Part shown: one piece after another, positions 9,754 to 18,156 of the stretch | Numbering within the stretch: the first letter of the stretch is position 1 | How the letters are laid out: each line of letters begins with the position of its first letter | Source of the DNA: Hominiventricola aquisgranensis | GTDB lineage: Bacteria; Bacillota; Clostridia; Lachnospirales; Lachnospiraceae | Length of the DNA stretch: 64,000 nt | Direction of reading: 5' to 3' | Assembly (NCBI RefSeq): GCF_040096225.1 | Contig: NZ_JBBMFC010000019.1 | Location: 1 to 64,000, forward strand | Translations under genes and position numbers: made by a program | The notes under the pieces: generated by a model | What the model was told of the DNA's origin: nothing | Seen by the model: the letters and a program-made list of their open reading frames with translations, nothing else | Databases searched by the model: none

Positions 9754-9778
9754 GGAGCGGGTAAATCTCCCCCGCTCC
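9754..9778 (+). terminator. GC-rich intercistronic hairpin after flgE
   Basis: GGAGCGGG at 9754-9761 pairs perfectly with CCCGCTCC at 9771-9778, with a 9-base loop. A second outer repeat (GATCCGG near 9745 and CCGGATGATC near 9792) may extend it. No long U run follows (only AGATAAAAAA), so it is more likely an RNA stability or partial-termination element than a full terminator; the operon clearly continues. Confidence 0.5.
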
Positions 9779-9827
9779 CCAGATAAAAAAGCCGGATGAT
9801 CGATAAGAGAAAAGGGGAAACAATACT

Positions 9828-10022
9828 ATGATCATGCTTACAAAACTGAATGACGAGAAAATTATTTTAAATTGTGAACAGGTAGAGGCAGTGGAATTTA
9901 TACCGGAAGCAAAAGTGATTATGATGAATGGAAAGTTCTATATCGTGAAAGAAAGCGGAGAAGAGATAATTGAGAAAACAATCGAGTACAACGGAAAAAT
10001 CCGGAGTTACGTTAATAAATAG
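9828..10022 (+). CDS. flbD: Flagellar protein FlbD (SwrD-like)
   Basis: 64 aa. FlbD/SwrD is a small protein found between flgE and motA in many Firmicutes; in Bacillus subtilis SwrD raises flagellar power for swarming. The family pattern is present (LTKLNDEKIILNCEQVEAVE, then VIMMNGKFYIVKES). RBS AAAAGGGGAAA is correctly spaced for ATG 9828; an internal ATG two codons later is an alternative. Confidence 0.9.
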   Translation: MIMLTKLNDEKIILNCEQVEAVEFIPEAKVIMMNGKFYIVKESGEEIIEKTIEYNGKIRSYVNK

Positions 10023-10051
10023 AAGAAACAAATCATAGGGGAGGCAGCAGC

Positions 10052-10891
10052 ATGGATTTAACCAGTATTATAGGTGTGGTAATCGGTGTGGTCCTGATTG
10101 TCTTTGTGGGAATCGGACCTAAGGATCTGGGCAACTTTTGGGATCCCGCAAGTGTGGCGATCGTGCTGGGCGGTACGCTCGCATCTGTTGTGGCGAGTTA
10201 CCCATTTAGCGTGTTGAAAGCCACAGCAAAACATATCAAGATTTTATTTCAGGGCAAACGCTACAATGTACAGGCGTTGATCGATACGCTGGTAGAAATG
10301 GCGCAGACTGCAAGAAAGAATGGTCTGCTCGCACTGGAAGAAAAGGCGAACGAACAGGATGATGCATTTTTCCGGCAGGGGATCATGATGATCGTGGATG
10401 CGACAGAACGGGAAGAGGTGCGCTCAATCATGGAAAACGAACTGGATATTATGGATCAGCGCCATGAAGAGTCCTTAGGGATTTATGAGAAAGCGGCGAA
10501 TTATGCGCCGGCATTCGGTATGATCGGAACACTTGTCGGTCTGGTAAACATGCTGAATGGAATGGATATGGACGCGGGAGCGTCTTCTAATATCGGACCG
10601 GCTATGGCGACGGCATTGATCACAACTTTTTATGGATGTGTGCTGGCACATTTATTCATTTCTCCGATCGCCAAAAAACTACGCGTGCGGAATGAAGAAG
10701 AGCTTTTGTACAAGCAGATCATGATCGAGGGACTTCTGGCGATCCAGTCGGGAGATAATCCGAAGTTTCTGAAAGAAAAACTTTTGACATATTTGAGCTA
10801 CAATGACAGAAGCAAGCTTCAGGACGGCGAAGAGGGCGACGGCGAGGAGAAAGCAGCTAAAAAATCAGGCGGTAAAAGAAAAAAGAAATAG
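10052..10891 (+). CDS. motA: Flagellar motor stator protein MotA
   Basis: 279 aa inner-membrane stator subunit. Four membrane helices are visible: two near the N-terminus (about residues 3-22 and 33-53, the latter with DPASVAIVLGGTLAS) and two in the second half (about 148-170 with YAPAFGMIGTLVGLVNML, and 180-203). The large cytoplasmic loop between carries the charged face that contacts FliG. The C-terminus is a Lys-rich tail (KKSGGKRKKK). motB follows after 14 bp. Confidence 0.96.
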   Translation: MDLTSIIGVVIGVVLIVFVGIGPKDLGNFWDPASVAIVLGGTLASVVASYPFSVLKATAKHIKILFQGKRYNVQALIDTLVEMAQTARKNGLLALEEKANEQDDAFFRQGIMMIVDATEREEVRSIMENELDIMDQRHEESLGIYEKAANYAPAFGMIGTLVGLVNMLNGMDMDAGASSNIGPAMATALITTFYGCVLAHLFISPIAKKLRVRNEEELLYKQIMIEGLLAIQSGDNPKFLKEKLLTYLSYNDRSKLQDGEEGDGEEKAAKKSGGKRKKK

Positions 10892-10905
10892 GGTGAGATA
10901 ACAAG

Positions 10906-11670
10906 ATGAGCAAGAGGCGTGAAAAAAAGCCGGAGAATGGATCAAATTGGATGGACACCTACGGAGATATGGTGACTCTATTGCTATGCTTTTTTGTGTT
11001 GCTGTATTCTATTTCTTCTGTGGATCAATCCAAGTGGATCAAGCTTGTAGAAAGTTTTAATCCGGATGCAAAAGAAGTCAGTCAGATTGTAACGGATACG
11101 GTAGCAGATGGAAATGACGAAGTTCCGGGCAGTGCTGAGGCAACTGAGGAGGCTGTGTTCGACGAATTGTATGAACGGTTGAAGCTGGCGGTGGAAGACG
11201 CTGGGATCGAGACGGAAGTGGAATTGACCAAAGGCGATGGGTATACTTTTGTACGGTTCCGGGACACGATATTTTTTGATGGGGACAGTGCGGTGATCCG
11301 TCCGGAGGGAAAAGTTATACTGGACAGGTTTGCGGAGGCGATCGCTCCGGCAAGCGATGTAATTCAGGAAATTCAGGTTTTGGGACATACGACGCAGGCG
11401 CTTCCCAATCATCAGAACGATGTGGTGAACGACCGCGTTCTTTCATGTGAGAGAGCGGCAAATGTCACAGTATATCTGCAGCAGAAAAATCTGGTTTCTC
11501 CGGATAAGCTTGTATCGGTCGGATATGGGCAGTTCAGACCGGTCGCACCGTTTGACACGGAAGAGAACCGGTCAAAGAACCGAAGAGTTGAGATCATCAT
11601 TACGAAAAATAATTCCATACAGCGAAGGCTGGATGAGTATTATGAAGAAGTGGTTGGAAAAAATGAGTAA
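10906..11670 (+). CDS. motB: Flagellar motor stator protein MotB
   Basis: 254 aa. A single membrane helix at about residues 20-40 includes the ion-coordinating aspartate of the stator (YGDMVTLLLCFFVLLYS, Asp21), followed by a plug/linker region and a C-terminal OmpA-type peptidoglycan-binding domain (about 115-245) with GYGQFRP and NRRVEIIIT motifs. The usual next gene, fliL, is absent; fliM begins 18 bp downstream. Confidence 0.96.
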   Translation: MSKRREKKPENGSNWMDTYGDMVTLLLCFFVLLYSISSVDQSKWIKLVESFNPDAKEVSQIVTDTVADGNDEVPGSAEATEEAVFDELYERLKLAVEDAGIETEVELTKGDGYTFVRFRDTIFFDGDSAVIRPEGKVILDRFAEAIAPASDVIQEIQVLGHTTQALPNHQNDVVNDRVLSCERAANVTVYLQQKNLVSPDKLVSVGYGQFRPVAPFDTEENRSKNRRVEIIITKNNSIQRRLDEYYEEVVGKNE

Positions 11671-11688
11671 AGGCAGGTGTTCATAAAG

Positions 11689-12702
11689 ATGGCAGAAGTG
11701 CTTTCACAAAGTCAGATTGATGCGCTGCTGCATTCTATGCAGAATGCAGATGTGGAAGAAAGCAAAGTTACACAGCCGCAACCTACGAAAACATATCGAA
11801 AATATGATTTTTACAGTCCCAAAAAATACACAAAAGATAAGTTGAAAATGCTGAAAAGCATTTATGATAACTATGCTCGGATCGCAACTTCGCAGATCAA
11901 CGGCTTGTTCCGGGTGGCGAGCGAGGTGGAAGTGATCGGCGTAGAAGAGCAGAGATATTATGAATTCGGGAATGCACTGAATGAGACAGATGTGATCACT
12001 CTTGCGAAAGCAGAATTACAGGATCATTCGAAAAATCCTCCGATGGTGTTTCTTATTTCTCCGATCCTGATGGGGTCGATGATCGACAGGTTGTTGGGCG
12101 GAACCGGAACAGATACGGGAGTAGACGGTTCCTATGTATATACAGATATTGAGATCGCTCTGTATGAGAGTGTGATCAAACATTTGATCGCAATCACAAA
12201 AGATGTGTGGTCTACTTATATCCACATGGATGTGGAATTTGGATGGGTAGAAGAAAATCCGAGTATGTTCCAGGGGATCAGTGTGGATGAGACAGTCGTG
12301 ATCGTCATGCTGAGAATTTCTCTGGGTGAGAATATCGAGGGAGCAATGAATATCTGCCTGCCGGGTACATTGTTGTTTAATATCTTTGATATTATAGAGA
12401 AGACCAAACATCTGGCAGATAAGGATAACAGCCACATGCAGCGAGATAACCAGGAAGAGATTCTTGAGAGTATCAAAGAGTCTGAGATGGAAGTCATGGC
12501 GCAGCTTGGCGTTGCGCGGCTGAATCTGGACGATATTTACAATCTTCATGTGGGCGATGTGATCGATTTGAACAAGCCGCAGGATTCCGCAGTATCGGTA
12601 CATGTTGCCGGTCAGCCGTGGTTCAAAGGAAAACTTGGCGTATACAATAAGAACATCGCAGTAAAAATTGAAGAACGTGCAGAAGAAAAAAATGCAGGGT
12701 AG
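11689..12702 (+). CDS. fliM: Flagellar motor switch protein FliM
   Basis: 337 aa from ATG 11689. The N-terminal CheY-P-binding peptide LSQSQIDALLHSM is at residues 5-17, followed by the CheC-like middle domain (about 45-230) and a C-terminal SpoA/FliN-type domain (about 250-335). An in-frame GTG at 11677 would add four residues, but it overlaps the SD (AGGCAGG) and FliM proteins normally begin MAEVLSQ. It forms the middle of the C ring with FliY. Confidence 0.96.
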   Translation: MAEVLSQSQIDALLHSMQNADVEESKVTQPQPTKTYRKYDFYSPKKYTKDKLKMLKSIYDNYARIATSQINGLFRVASEVEVIGVEEQRYYEFGNALNETDVITLAKAELQDHSKNPPMVFLISPILMGSMIDRLLGGTGTDTGVDGSYVYTDIEIALYESVIKHLIAITKDVWSTYIHMDVEFGWVEENPSMFQGISVDETVVIVMLRISLGENIEGAMNICLPGTLLFNIFDIIEKTKHLADKDNSHMQRDNQEEILESIKESEMEVMAQLGVARLNLDDIYNLHVGDVIDLNKPQDSAVSVHVAGQPWFKGKLGVYNKNIAVKIEERAEEKNAG

Positions 12703-12778
12703 AAAAGAAATGACGGAGAAATATCAAAGATTCTCTGTACATATAAAAAAAAATATTTATGAAAAGAGGTAATGATAA

Positions 12779-13138
12779 ATGGCAAAAATTTTATTGGTAG
12801 ACGATGCAGCTTTTATGAGAATGATGTTAAAGACAACGTTAGGACAGGCTGGTTATACAGACGTGATCGAGGCGGCAGACGGTGCGCAGGCAGTGGAAAT
12901 GTATCAGGCGGAGAAACCGGATCTGGTATTTATGGATATTACGATGCCGAATAAAGACGGTTTGGAAGCACTGAAAGAGATCAAAGCATTAGATCCGGCG
13001 GCAACGGTTGTGATGTGCTCAGCAATGGGACAGGAAGCGATGGTTATGGATTCCATCAAGTCGGGAGCGAAAGACTTTATTGTAAAACCGTTCAAACCGG
13101 AACGTATTTTGTCAACGATCAAGAAAATTCTTGGATAA
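12779..13138 (+). CDS. cheY: Chemotaxis response regulator CheY
   Basis: 119 aa stand-alone receiver domain. The acidic pair DD at residues 8-9, phospho-acceptor Asp53 (LVFMDITMP), the conserved Thr/Ser region (MCSAMG) and Lys in FIVKPFKP are all present. CheY-P made by CheA binds FliM/FliY and changes rotation. A 76 bp A/T-rich gap before it contains AAGAGGTAATG as RBS. It is followed unexpectedly by flgC. Confidence 0.96.
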   Translation: MAKILLVDDAAFMRMMLKTTLGQAGYTDVIEAADGAQAVEMYQAEKPDLVFMDITMPNKDGLEALKEIKALDPAATVVMCSAMGQEAMVMDSIKSGAKDFIVKPFKPERILSTIKKILG

Positions 13139-13158
13139 TCAGGGAGTGAGGAAGAAAA

Positions 13159-13602
13159 ATGTCTTTTTTGAATTCTTTTGATATTAGTGTTTCAGGATTG
13201 ACTGCACAAAGGCAGAGGCTGGATACTGTCGCAGAAAATATAGCAAATGCACAGACGACGAGAACCGCGGACGGAGGTCCATACCGACGTAAGATCGTTT
13301 CTTTTGAGGAGAAACCGGCGAGTTCTTTTCAGGAGGAGTTCAATAGCCGTCTTCGGCGCTCCGGAATGGAAAAAGGCGGCGTGCGTGTTTCACAGATTAC
13401 AGAAGATCAAAGAGATCTGATTCCGGTATATGATCCGGATCATCCGGACGCAAACGAAGAGGGTTATGTTATGATGCCGAATGTAGATCTTGTAAAAGAG
13501 ACCGTAGACGGAATGGCTGCGACAAGATCGTACGAGGCGAATATTACAGCGTTTAATGCGATCAAAATGATGTCGCAGAAAGCGTTGGAGATCGGGAAAT
13601 AA
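13159..13602 (+). CDS. flgC: Flagellar basal-body rod protein FlgC (displaced from flgB)
   Basis: 147 aa, typical FlgC length. The N-terminal rod motif (DISVSGLTAQRQRLDTVAENIANAQTT) and the C-terminal motif (MPNVDLVKETVDGMAATRSYEANITAFNAIK, here split for brevity as NVDLVKE and RSYEANITAFN) identify it. FlgC builds the proximal rod with FlgB and FlgF. It lies between cheY and fliY instead of its usual place directly after flgB; this is a real relocation within the operon, since no second copy is seen. Confidence 0.95.
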   Translation: MSFLNSFDISVSGLTAQRQRLDTVAENIANAQTTRTADGGPYRRKIVSFEEKPASSFQEEFNSRLRRSGMEKGGVRVSQITEDQRDLIPVYDPDHPDANEEGYVMMPNVDLVKETVDGMAATRSYEANITAFNAIKMMSQKALEIGK

Positions 13603-13629
13603 GTAATTGCATAGGAGGAAAAGGGCAGA

Positions 13630-14961
13630 ATGGGATCCAATTGTCTTAGCGCATTGGAAATAGATGCCGTAGGCGAAATCCTGAATATCAGTTTGGGAGC
13701 TTCGGCAACTGCGGTTTCAACAATGCTGAATACCAGAGTAGATATTACCACTCCTGTTGTAAATGTTGTCCGCAAGGATGAGTTTAAAATGGACAGAGTG
13801 GAGCCGGCGATCGGAGTTGAGATTACTTATATATCTGGCTTGGAGGGAAGCAATGTCATGTTGTTAAAAAGACATGACGTGCGGGTGATCGTGGAAATGC
13901 TGATGGGCATTCCGATGACGGATGAAGAGTTTGAATTAAACGAGATGAATATCAGCGCGGTCTGTGAAGTGATGAACCAGATGATGGGGGCGTCTTCCAC
14001 AGCGCTTTCCGAATTCCTTGGAAAAGTTGTAAATATTTCAACACCGATTTCCTTTGAAGTGGAAAATGAAAAAGCGTTCATCGATAAATATTTTTCCGAC
14101 GACGATTACAGAGTCGTTGTAAAATTTGCACTGAAGATCGCAGACAAACTGGAAAGCGAATTCTTTAACGTAATGCCGATCAGTCTTGCAAAGAGCCTTG
14201 TGAAAGGATTTCTTCCGGACGATGTGATCGTCGATCCGGCAAATGTAAATGAGGAAACGAAAGACGTTCCGAATGAAGAAGCAGCGCCGTCTTCAGGAGG
14301 AAAGCAGACGCTCTCCCAGGAGGAGATCGAAAGTCTGTTAAATGCGGAGGGAAGTACACAGGCAATGGTTGAGCAGCCTGCAGAACCACAGCAGGATCAA
14401 ATGAGCGCCGGTATGAACCAGCAGATGAACGCACAAATGAATCAGGATCCGCAAATGAATCTGAATCCGCAGACTATGGCGCAGCAGCCGATGATGTCGG
14501 GAATGGCAGATGCATCTATGATGCAGATGCAAATGCAGATGATGCAGCAGATGATGCAGCAAATGCAGCAGATGCAGCAAATGCAGCAGATGCAGCAACA
14601 GCAGGAGGAAAAACAAAAAGCGGCAGAACCAAAACTGATCAACGTGCAGCCGATGGTGCGACAGAATCTGAATCAGGACCGCGGCGTGGTTCTTCAGGAA
14701 GAACAGGAAGAAAATATGGAACTGATCATGGGGGTTCCGCTTGAAATCTCCGTGGAGATCGGAAGAACAAAGAAACTGGTGAAAGATATTCTGGACTTCA
14801 CCAAAGGATCTTTGGTTGTTCTGGATAAACTGGCGGGAGAACAGGTCGATCTGTTCGTCAACGGACAATGTATCGCAAAAGGCGACGTTGTGGTTGTAGA
14901 AGATAATTTTGGAATTCGTATTACAGAGATCACGAAAATCAACCTGGCAACATTAGAATAG
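13630..14961 (+). CDS. fliY: Flagellar motor switch phosphatase FliY (CheC + FliN domains)
   Basis: 443 aa. An N-terminal CheC/FliM-like region (about residues 1-205) carries two intact CheC-type phosphatase sites (DAVGEILN and SAVCEVMN, both fitting D/S-xxx-E-xx-N). A C-terminal FliN/SpoA domain (about 365-443) forms the lower C ring. Between them is a 130-residue linker that is extremely Gln/Met rich (about 250-330). The CheY-P-binding-like peptide LSQEEIESLL, normally at the N-terminus of FliY/FliM, is at residues 228-237, inside the linker. It probably dephosphorylates CheY-P at the switch. Confidence 0.95.
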   Translation: MGSNCLSALEIDAVGEILNISLGASATAVSTMLNTRVDITTPVVNVVRKDEFKMDRVEPAIGVEITYISGLEGSNVMLLKRHDVRVIVEMLMGIPMTDEEFELNEMNISAVCEVMNQMMGASSTALSEFLGKVVNISTPISFEVENEKAFIDKYFSDDDYRVVVKFALKIADKLESEFFNVMPISLAKSLVKGFLPDDVIVDPANVNEETKDVPNEEAAPSSGGKQTLSQEEIESLLNAEGSTQAMVEQPAEPQQDQMSAGMNQQMNAQMNQDPQMNLNPQTMAQQPMMSGMADASMMQMQMQMMQQMMQQMQQMQQMQQMQQQQEEKQKAAEPKLINVQPMVRQNLNQDRGVVLQEEQEENMELIMGVPLEISVEIGRTKKLVKDILDFTKGSLVVLDKLAGEQVDLFVNGQCIAKGDVVVVEDNFGIRITEITKINLATLE

Positions 14962-14972
14962 GAAGGACGATT

Positions 14973-15329
14973 ATGGGGAGTGTGATTCTGACTTTTATAG
15001 CGGCTGTTTTTATCATTTATCTAAGCTATGTCGTCAGCAAATATGTAGGACGAGGAATGAATAAAAACGGCAATTCACATTATATGCGAGTGGTCGATCA
15101 GCTCATGGTCGGACAGGATCGATACGTTGCGGTTGTACAGGCAGGGGACAAATACTTGCTGATCGGGGTAACTTCTCAGCAGATCAGCCTTTTGCAGGAA
15201 CTGGATCCGGAGGATTTGATCCCGCTTGCGCCAATTCAGGGAAACAGTACACCTAAAGCACAGGAATTCAGAGAGCTCCTGAACAAATTTGGTAAAATGA
15301 CCCAAAAAGGGGGAAAAGAAGATGTATGA
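14973..15329 (+). CDS. fliO: Flagellar biosynthesis protein FliO
   Basis: 118 aa. FliO helps assemble the FliP ring of the export gate. One N-terminal membrane helix (about residues 4-23, ILTFIAAVFIIYLSYVVS) is followed by a cytoplasmic segment with the family pattern VVDQLMVGQDRYVAVVQAGDKYLLIGVT (two short motifs LMVGQDRYV and YLLIGVT). The gene overlaps fliP by 8 bp, the standard fliO-fliP arrangement. Confidence 0.9.
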   Translation: MGSVILTFIAAVFIIYLSYVVSKYVGRGMNKNGNSHYMRVVDQLMVGQDRYVAVVQAGDKYLLIGVTSQQISLLQELDPEDLIPLAPIQGNSTPKAQEFRELLNKFGKMTQKGGKEDV

Positions 15330-15984
15330 TTCCTTAATTAATGTCAATGGCAATCAAGTCCCTACATTAGAAATCTTATTGCTTCTGACTATTGTGGCGC
15401 TGCTGCCGTCATTGATCATCATGATGACTTCTTTTTCCCGGACGGTCATTATCCTGTCATTTTTGCGAAATGCGCTTGGAATCCAACAGACTCCGCCCAA
15501 TATGGTGTTGGTCGGGATTTCCTTGTTTTTAACATTGTTCATTATGGATCCGGTGATCAAGGAAATCAATACGGAAGCATATGAACCATATAAAAATCAG
15601 CAGATCACGCAGGAAGAGGCGTTGGAGCGGGCACAGGTCCCGCTGAAAGAATTCATGTTAAAGCAGACGGAGAAAAGCAGTCTGAATTTATATATGGATA
15701 TGGCGGATGTGCAGCTGGCGGAGGACGAGAGCCCGGAAGACCTTTCCATGACGGTCATTGTCCCGGCGTTTATGACCAGCGAACTCAAGAGAGCGTTTGT
15801 AGCAGGATTCTTATTATTTATTCCGTTTCTTCTGATCGACATTATCGTCTCCAGTACGTTGATGTCGATGGGAATGATCATGCTTCCGCCCGCGATGATC
15901 TCGCTGCCGTTCAAATTACTTCTTTTTATTACTGTGGACGGCTGGAACTTACTGTTCTCGACAATTGTAAAAAGTTTTCGATGA
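15322..15984 (+). CDS. fliP: Flagellar export gate protein FliP
   Basis: 220 aa. FliP is the core of the FliPQR export channel. There are membrane segments near residues 15-35, 50-70, 155-180 and 190-212, with the family signatures SFSRTVIILSFLRNALG and FVAGFLLFIPFLLIDIIVSS. The periplasmic loop between is charged. Compared with many FliP proteins it has no separate cleavable signal extension, as is common in Firmicutes. fliQ follows after 17 bp. Confidence 0.96.
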   Translation: MYDSLINVNGNQVPTLEILLLLTIVALLPSLIIMMTSFSRTVIILSFLRNALGIQQTPPNMVLVGISLFLTLFIMDPVIKEINTEAYEPYKNQQITQEEALERAQVPLKEFMLKQTEKSSLNLYMDMADVQLAEDESPEDLSMTVIVPAFMTSELKRAFVAGFLLFIPFLLIDIIVSSTLMSMGMIMLPPAMISLPFKLLLFITVDGWNLLFSTIVKSFR

Positions 15985-16001
15985 AGGGAAGAGATTGTTA
16001 G

Positions 16002-16262
16002 ATGACAAACGGGGAAGTATTAGACTTAATGTATGAAGTGTTTGTACTGGCAGTTCAGCTTGGAGGACCGGTTCTGTTCATCAGTATGCTCGTTGGCGTA
16101 TTAATCTCCATTATACAGGCGGCAACCCAGATCCATGAACAGACGATCACGTTTGTTCCCAAGCTGCTTGTGATCGGGATCATTTTGGTGTTTACGGGCG
16201 GGAACATGCTGGAGACGCTTCAGGATTTTACAGTACGGATCTTTCAGATGATACAGGGATGA
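16002..16262 (+). CDS. fliQ: Flagellar export gate protein FliQ
   Basis: 86 aa with two membrane helices (about residues 14-40 and 50-72), the normal FliQ structure. The conserved stretch GVLISIIQAATQIHEQTITFVPK is present. It forms the export gate with FliP and FliR, and is flanked by fliP and fliR. Confidence 0.95.
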   Translation: MTNGEVLDLMYEVFVLAVQLGGPVLFISMLVGVLISIIQAATQIHEQTITFVPKLLVIGIILVFTGGNMLETLQDFTVRIFQMIQG

Positions 16263-16284
16263 CGATTGGAGCAAGGAGAGAGAA

Positions 16285-17052
16285 ATGCTGTTCGATACTA
16301 CTGCACAGATCACCCTGTTTTCACTGATATTAATGAGAATGTCAGGGTTTATATTATTGAATCCGATTTTAGGAAGAAGAAATATCCCGATGCAGGTAAA
16401 GTCTGGATTCATTTTTATTTTGACAGTTACGGTATATTCTTTTTCGACAGGTGATGCGTTTGATATTACAAATCCGCTGGAGTATGGACTGCTTCTATTT
16501 AAAGAGTTTGCGGCGGGGTATGCGATCGGATTTGTAACAGAATTATTTTTCTTTGTGATCACATTTGCAGGATATGTAATGGATTTTCAGATGGGAATGT
16601 CGATGTCAACGGTATATGATCCGCAGAGCAATGCGCAGGTGCCGATTACAGGCAGCCTTTTACAGGCGTTTTATGTATTGTTGTTCTTTGCGGTGGACGG
16701 ACATCTGGCTTTGATGAAGATTTTGCTGACATCGGCGGAGATCGTGCCTTACGGCGGGATTCTTCTGACGCAGGGGCTTGCGTCCCGGATGGTCGAGTTG
16801 TTTTCCGAGTGCGTGGTACTCGGGATCAAGTTTGCATTTCCGGTTCTGGCGGCTGAATTTCTGGTAGAGATCGGAGTTGGGATCCTCAATAAGATCGTAC
16901 CGCAGATCAATGTATTTGTGATCAATATTCAATTGAAAGTAATCGTAGGTTTGGGGTTACTTGTATTGTTGATCTCCCCGATCGGGGAGTATCTCTCCAA
17001 TCTTGTTACTGTGATGGTGAAAGCAATACAGGAAATCCTTACGTTTTTATAA
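16285..17052 (+). CDS. fliR: Flagellar export gate protein FliR
   Basis: 255 aa polytopic membrane protein with about six hydrophobic segments, completing the FliPQR channel. The family features MRMSGFILLNPILGRRNIP near the start and the FAFPVLAAEFLVEIGVGILNK region in the second half are visible. ATG 16285 follows GCAAGGAGAG. flhB begins 36 bp later; in some clostridia FliR and FlhB are fused, but here they are separate. Confidence 0.95.
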   Translation: MLFDTTAQITLFSLILMRMSGFILLNPILGRRNIPMQVKSGFIFILTVTVYSFSTGDAFDITNPLEYGLLLFKEFAAGYAIGFVTELFFFVITFAGYVMDFQMGMSMSTVYDPQSNAQVPITGSLLQAFYVLLFFAVDGHLALMKILLTSAEIVPYGGILLTQGLASRMVELFSECVVLGIKFAFPVLAAEFLVEIGVGILNKIVPQINVFVINIQLKVIVGLGLLVLLISPIGEYLSNLVTVMVKAIQEILTFL

Positions 17053-17088
17053 AACAGAAATTCAGAAACGAAAGCGAAGTGAAGACAG

Positions 17089-18153
17089 ATGGCAGACGAT
17101 TCCAAAACTGAAAAAGCCACGCCCAAGAAGCGGCGCGATGAGCGGAAAGAGGGTCATGTCTTTTCGAGTAAAGATGTAATTGTCGTCGTGTCGCTTCTTG
17201 GGACGTTCTATGGGTTACAGATCTTGTTTCCGACTATATACAAGACGATCCGTGAGAATCTGCTCTATTATCTGAACAATGCGTTGTCGATTGAAGAGTT
17301 ATCGATGGCGCAGTTGAGCGCTTTCGGGATAGACGCCATGCAAGTGCTGGCGATCTGCATTCTTCCACTTGGATTTATTTCGATCACGCTGGCAGTTGTG
17401 GCAACGGGCGTTCAGACAAAATTTATTTTTACCGCAAAATCAGCGGCGTTCAAGTTGAGCAATCTGAGTATTATCAAGGGAATTAAAAACTTGTTTTCCC
17501 TGCGGAATTTGATAGAGCTTTTAAAGGGGATCCTGAAGATCACGATCCTGTGCGTCGTGTTGTATCAGGCTTTGGAAGCGGATATGCGGAATATTATGCG
17601 CATGATGGATATGGACATTCAGGTATCTTCGGTGTATACATTGCAGCTTGTGATGGATATGGTCGTGAAGATCGGGTTGATCTTCTGCGCGATCGCCGGT
17701 TTTGATTATTTTTATCAACGATGGGATTATGAGAAAAAGATCCGGATGTCCAAGCAGGAACTGAAAGAGGAGTTCAAGCAGACGGAGGGAAATCCTGAGA
17801 TCAAAGGAAAAATCCGAAATCTGCAGAGAAGCCGGGCAAGGAACCGGATGATGCAGGCAGTTCCGGATGCGGATGTGATCATCCGTAACCCGACGCATTT
17901 TGCCGTCGCGCTAAAATATGATATCCATAAAAACAACGCGCCGATACTTGTCGCAAAAGGACAGGATCTGATTGCTTTAAAGATCGTGGAAATCGCAGAG
18001 AAAAACGGCGTTACCGTTATTGAGAACCGGCCGCTGGCGCGGGGAATCTATGCGACGACGCCGTTGGACGGTGAAATACCGGCGGAATATTATGGAGTTG
18101 TGGCAGAGATTCTGGTACAGGTTTTCCGAAAGAATAAAAAAAGTCTGGAGTAA
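17089..18153 (+). CDS. flhB: Flagellar export switch protein FlhB
   Basis: 354 aa. Four membrane helices lie between about residues 25 and 215. The cytoplasmic domain contains the autocleavage motif NPTH at residues 267-270 (IIRNPTHFAVALKYD). Cleavage between Asn267 and Pro268 switches export from rod/hook to filament substrates with FliK. The N-terminus starts with the usual basic motif KTEKATPKKRRDERKEG. flhA follows after 3 bp. Confidence 0.97.
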   Translation: MADDSKTEKATPKKRRDERKEGHVFSSKDVIVVVSLLGTFYGLQILFPTIYKTIRENLLYYLNNALSIEELSMAQLSAFGIDAMQVLAICILPLGFISITLAVVATGVQTKFIFTAKSAAFKLSNLSIIKGIKNLFSLRNLIELLKGILKITILCVVLYQALEADMRNIMRMMDMDIQVSSVYTLQLVMDMVVKIGLIFCAIAGFDYFYQRWDYEKKIRMSKQELKEEFKQTEGNPEIKGKIRNLQRSRARNRMMQAVPDADVIIRNPTHFAVALKYDIHKNNAPILVAKGQDLIALKIVEIAEKNGVTVIENRPLARGIYATTPLDGEIPAEYYGVVAEILVQVFRKNKKSLE

Positions 18154-18156
18154 AAG

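Noticed and set aside
14509..14605. ATGCAGCAG-type repeat as a possible regulatory microsatellite
   Set aside because: It is in frame within fliY and encodes the Gln/Met linker; kept only as a feature of that protein.
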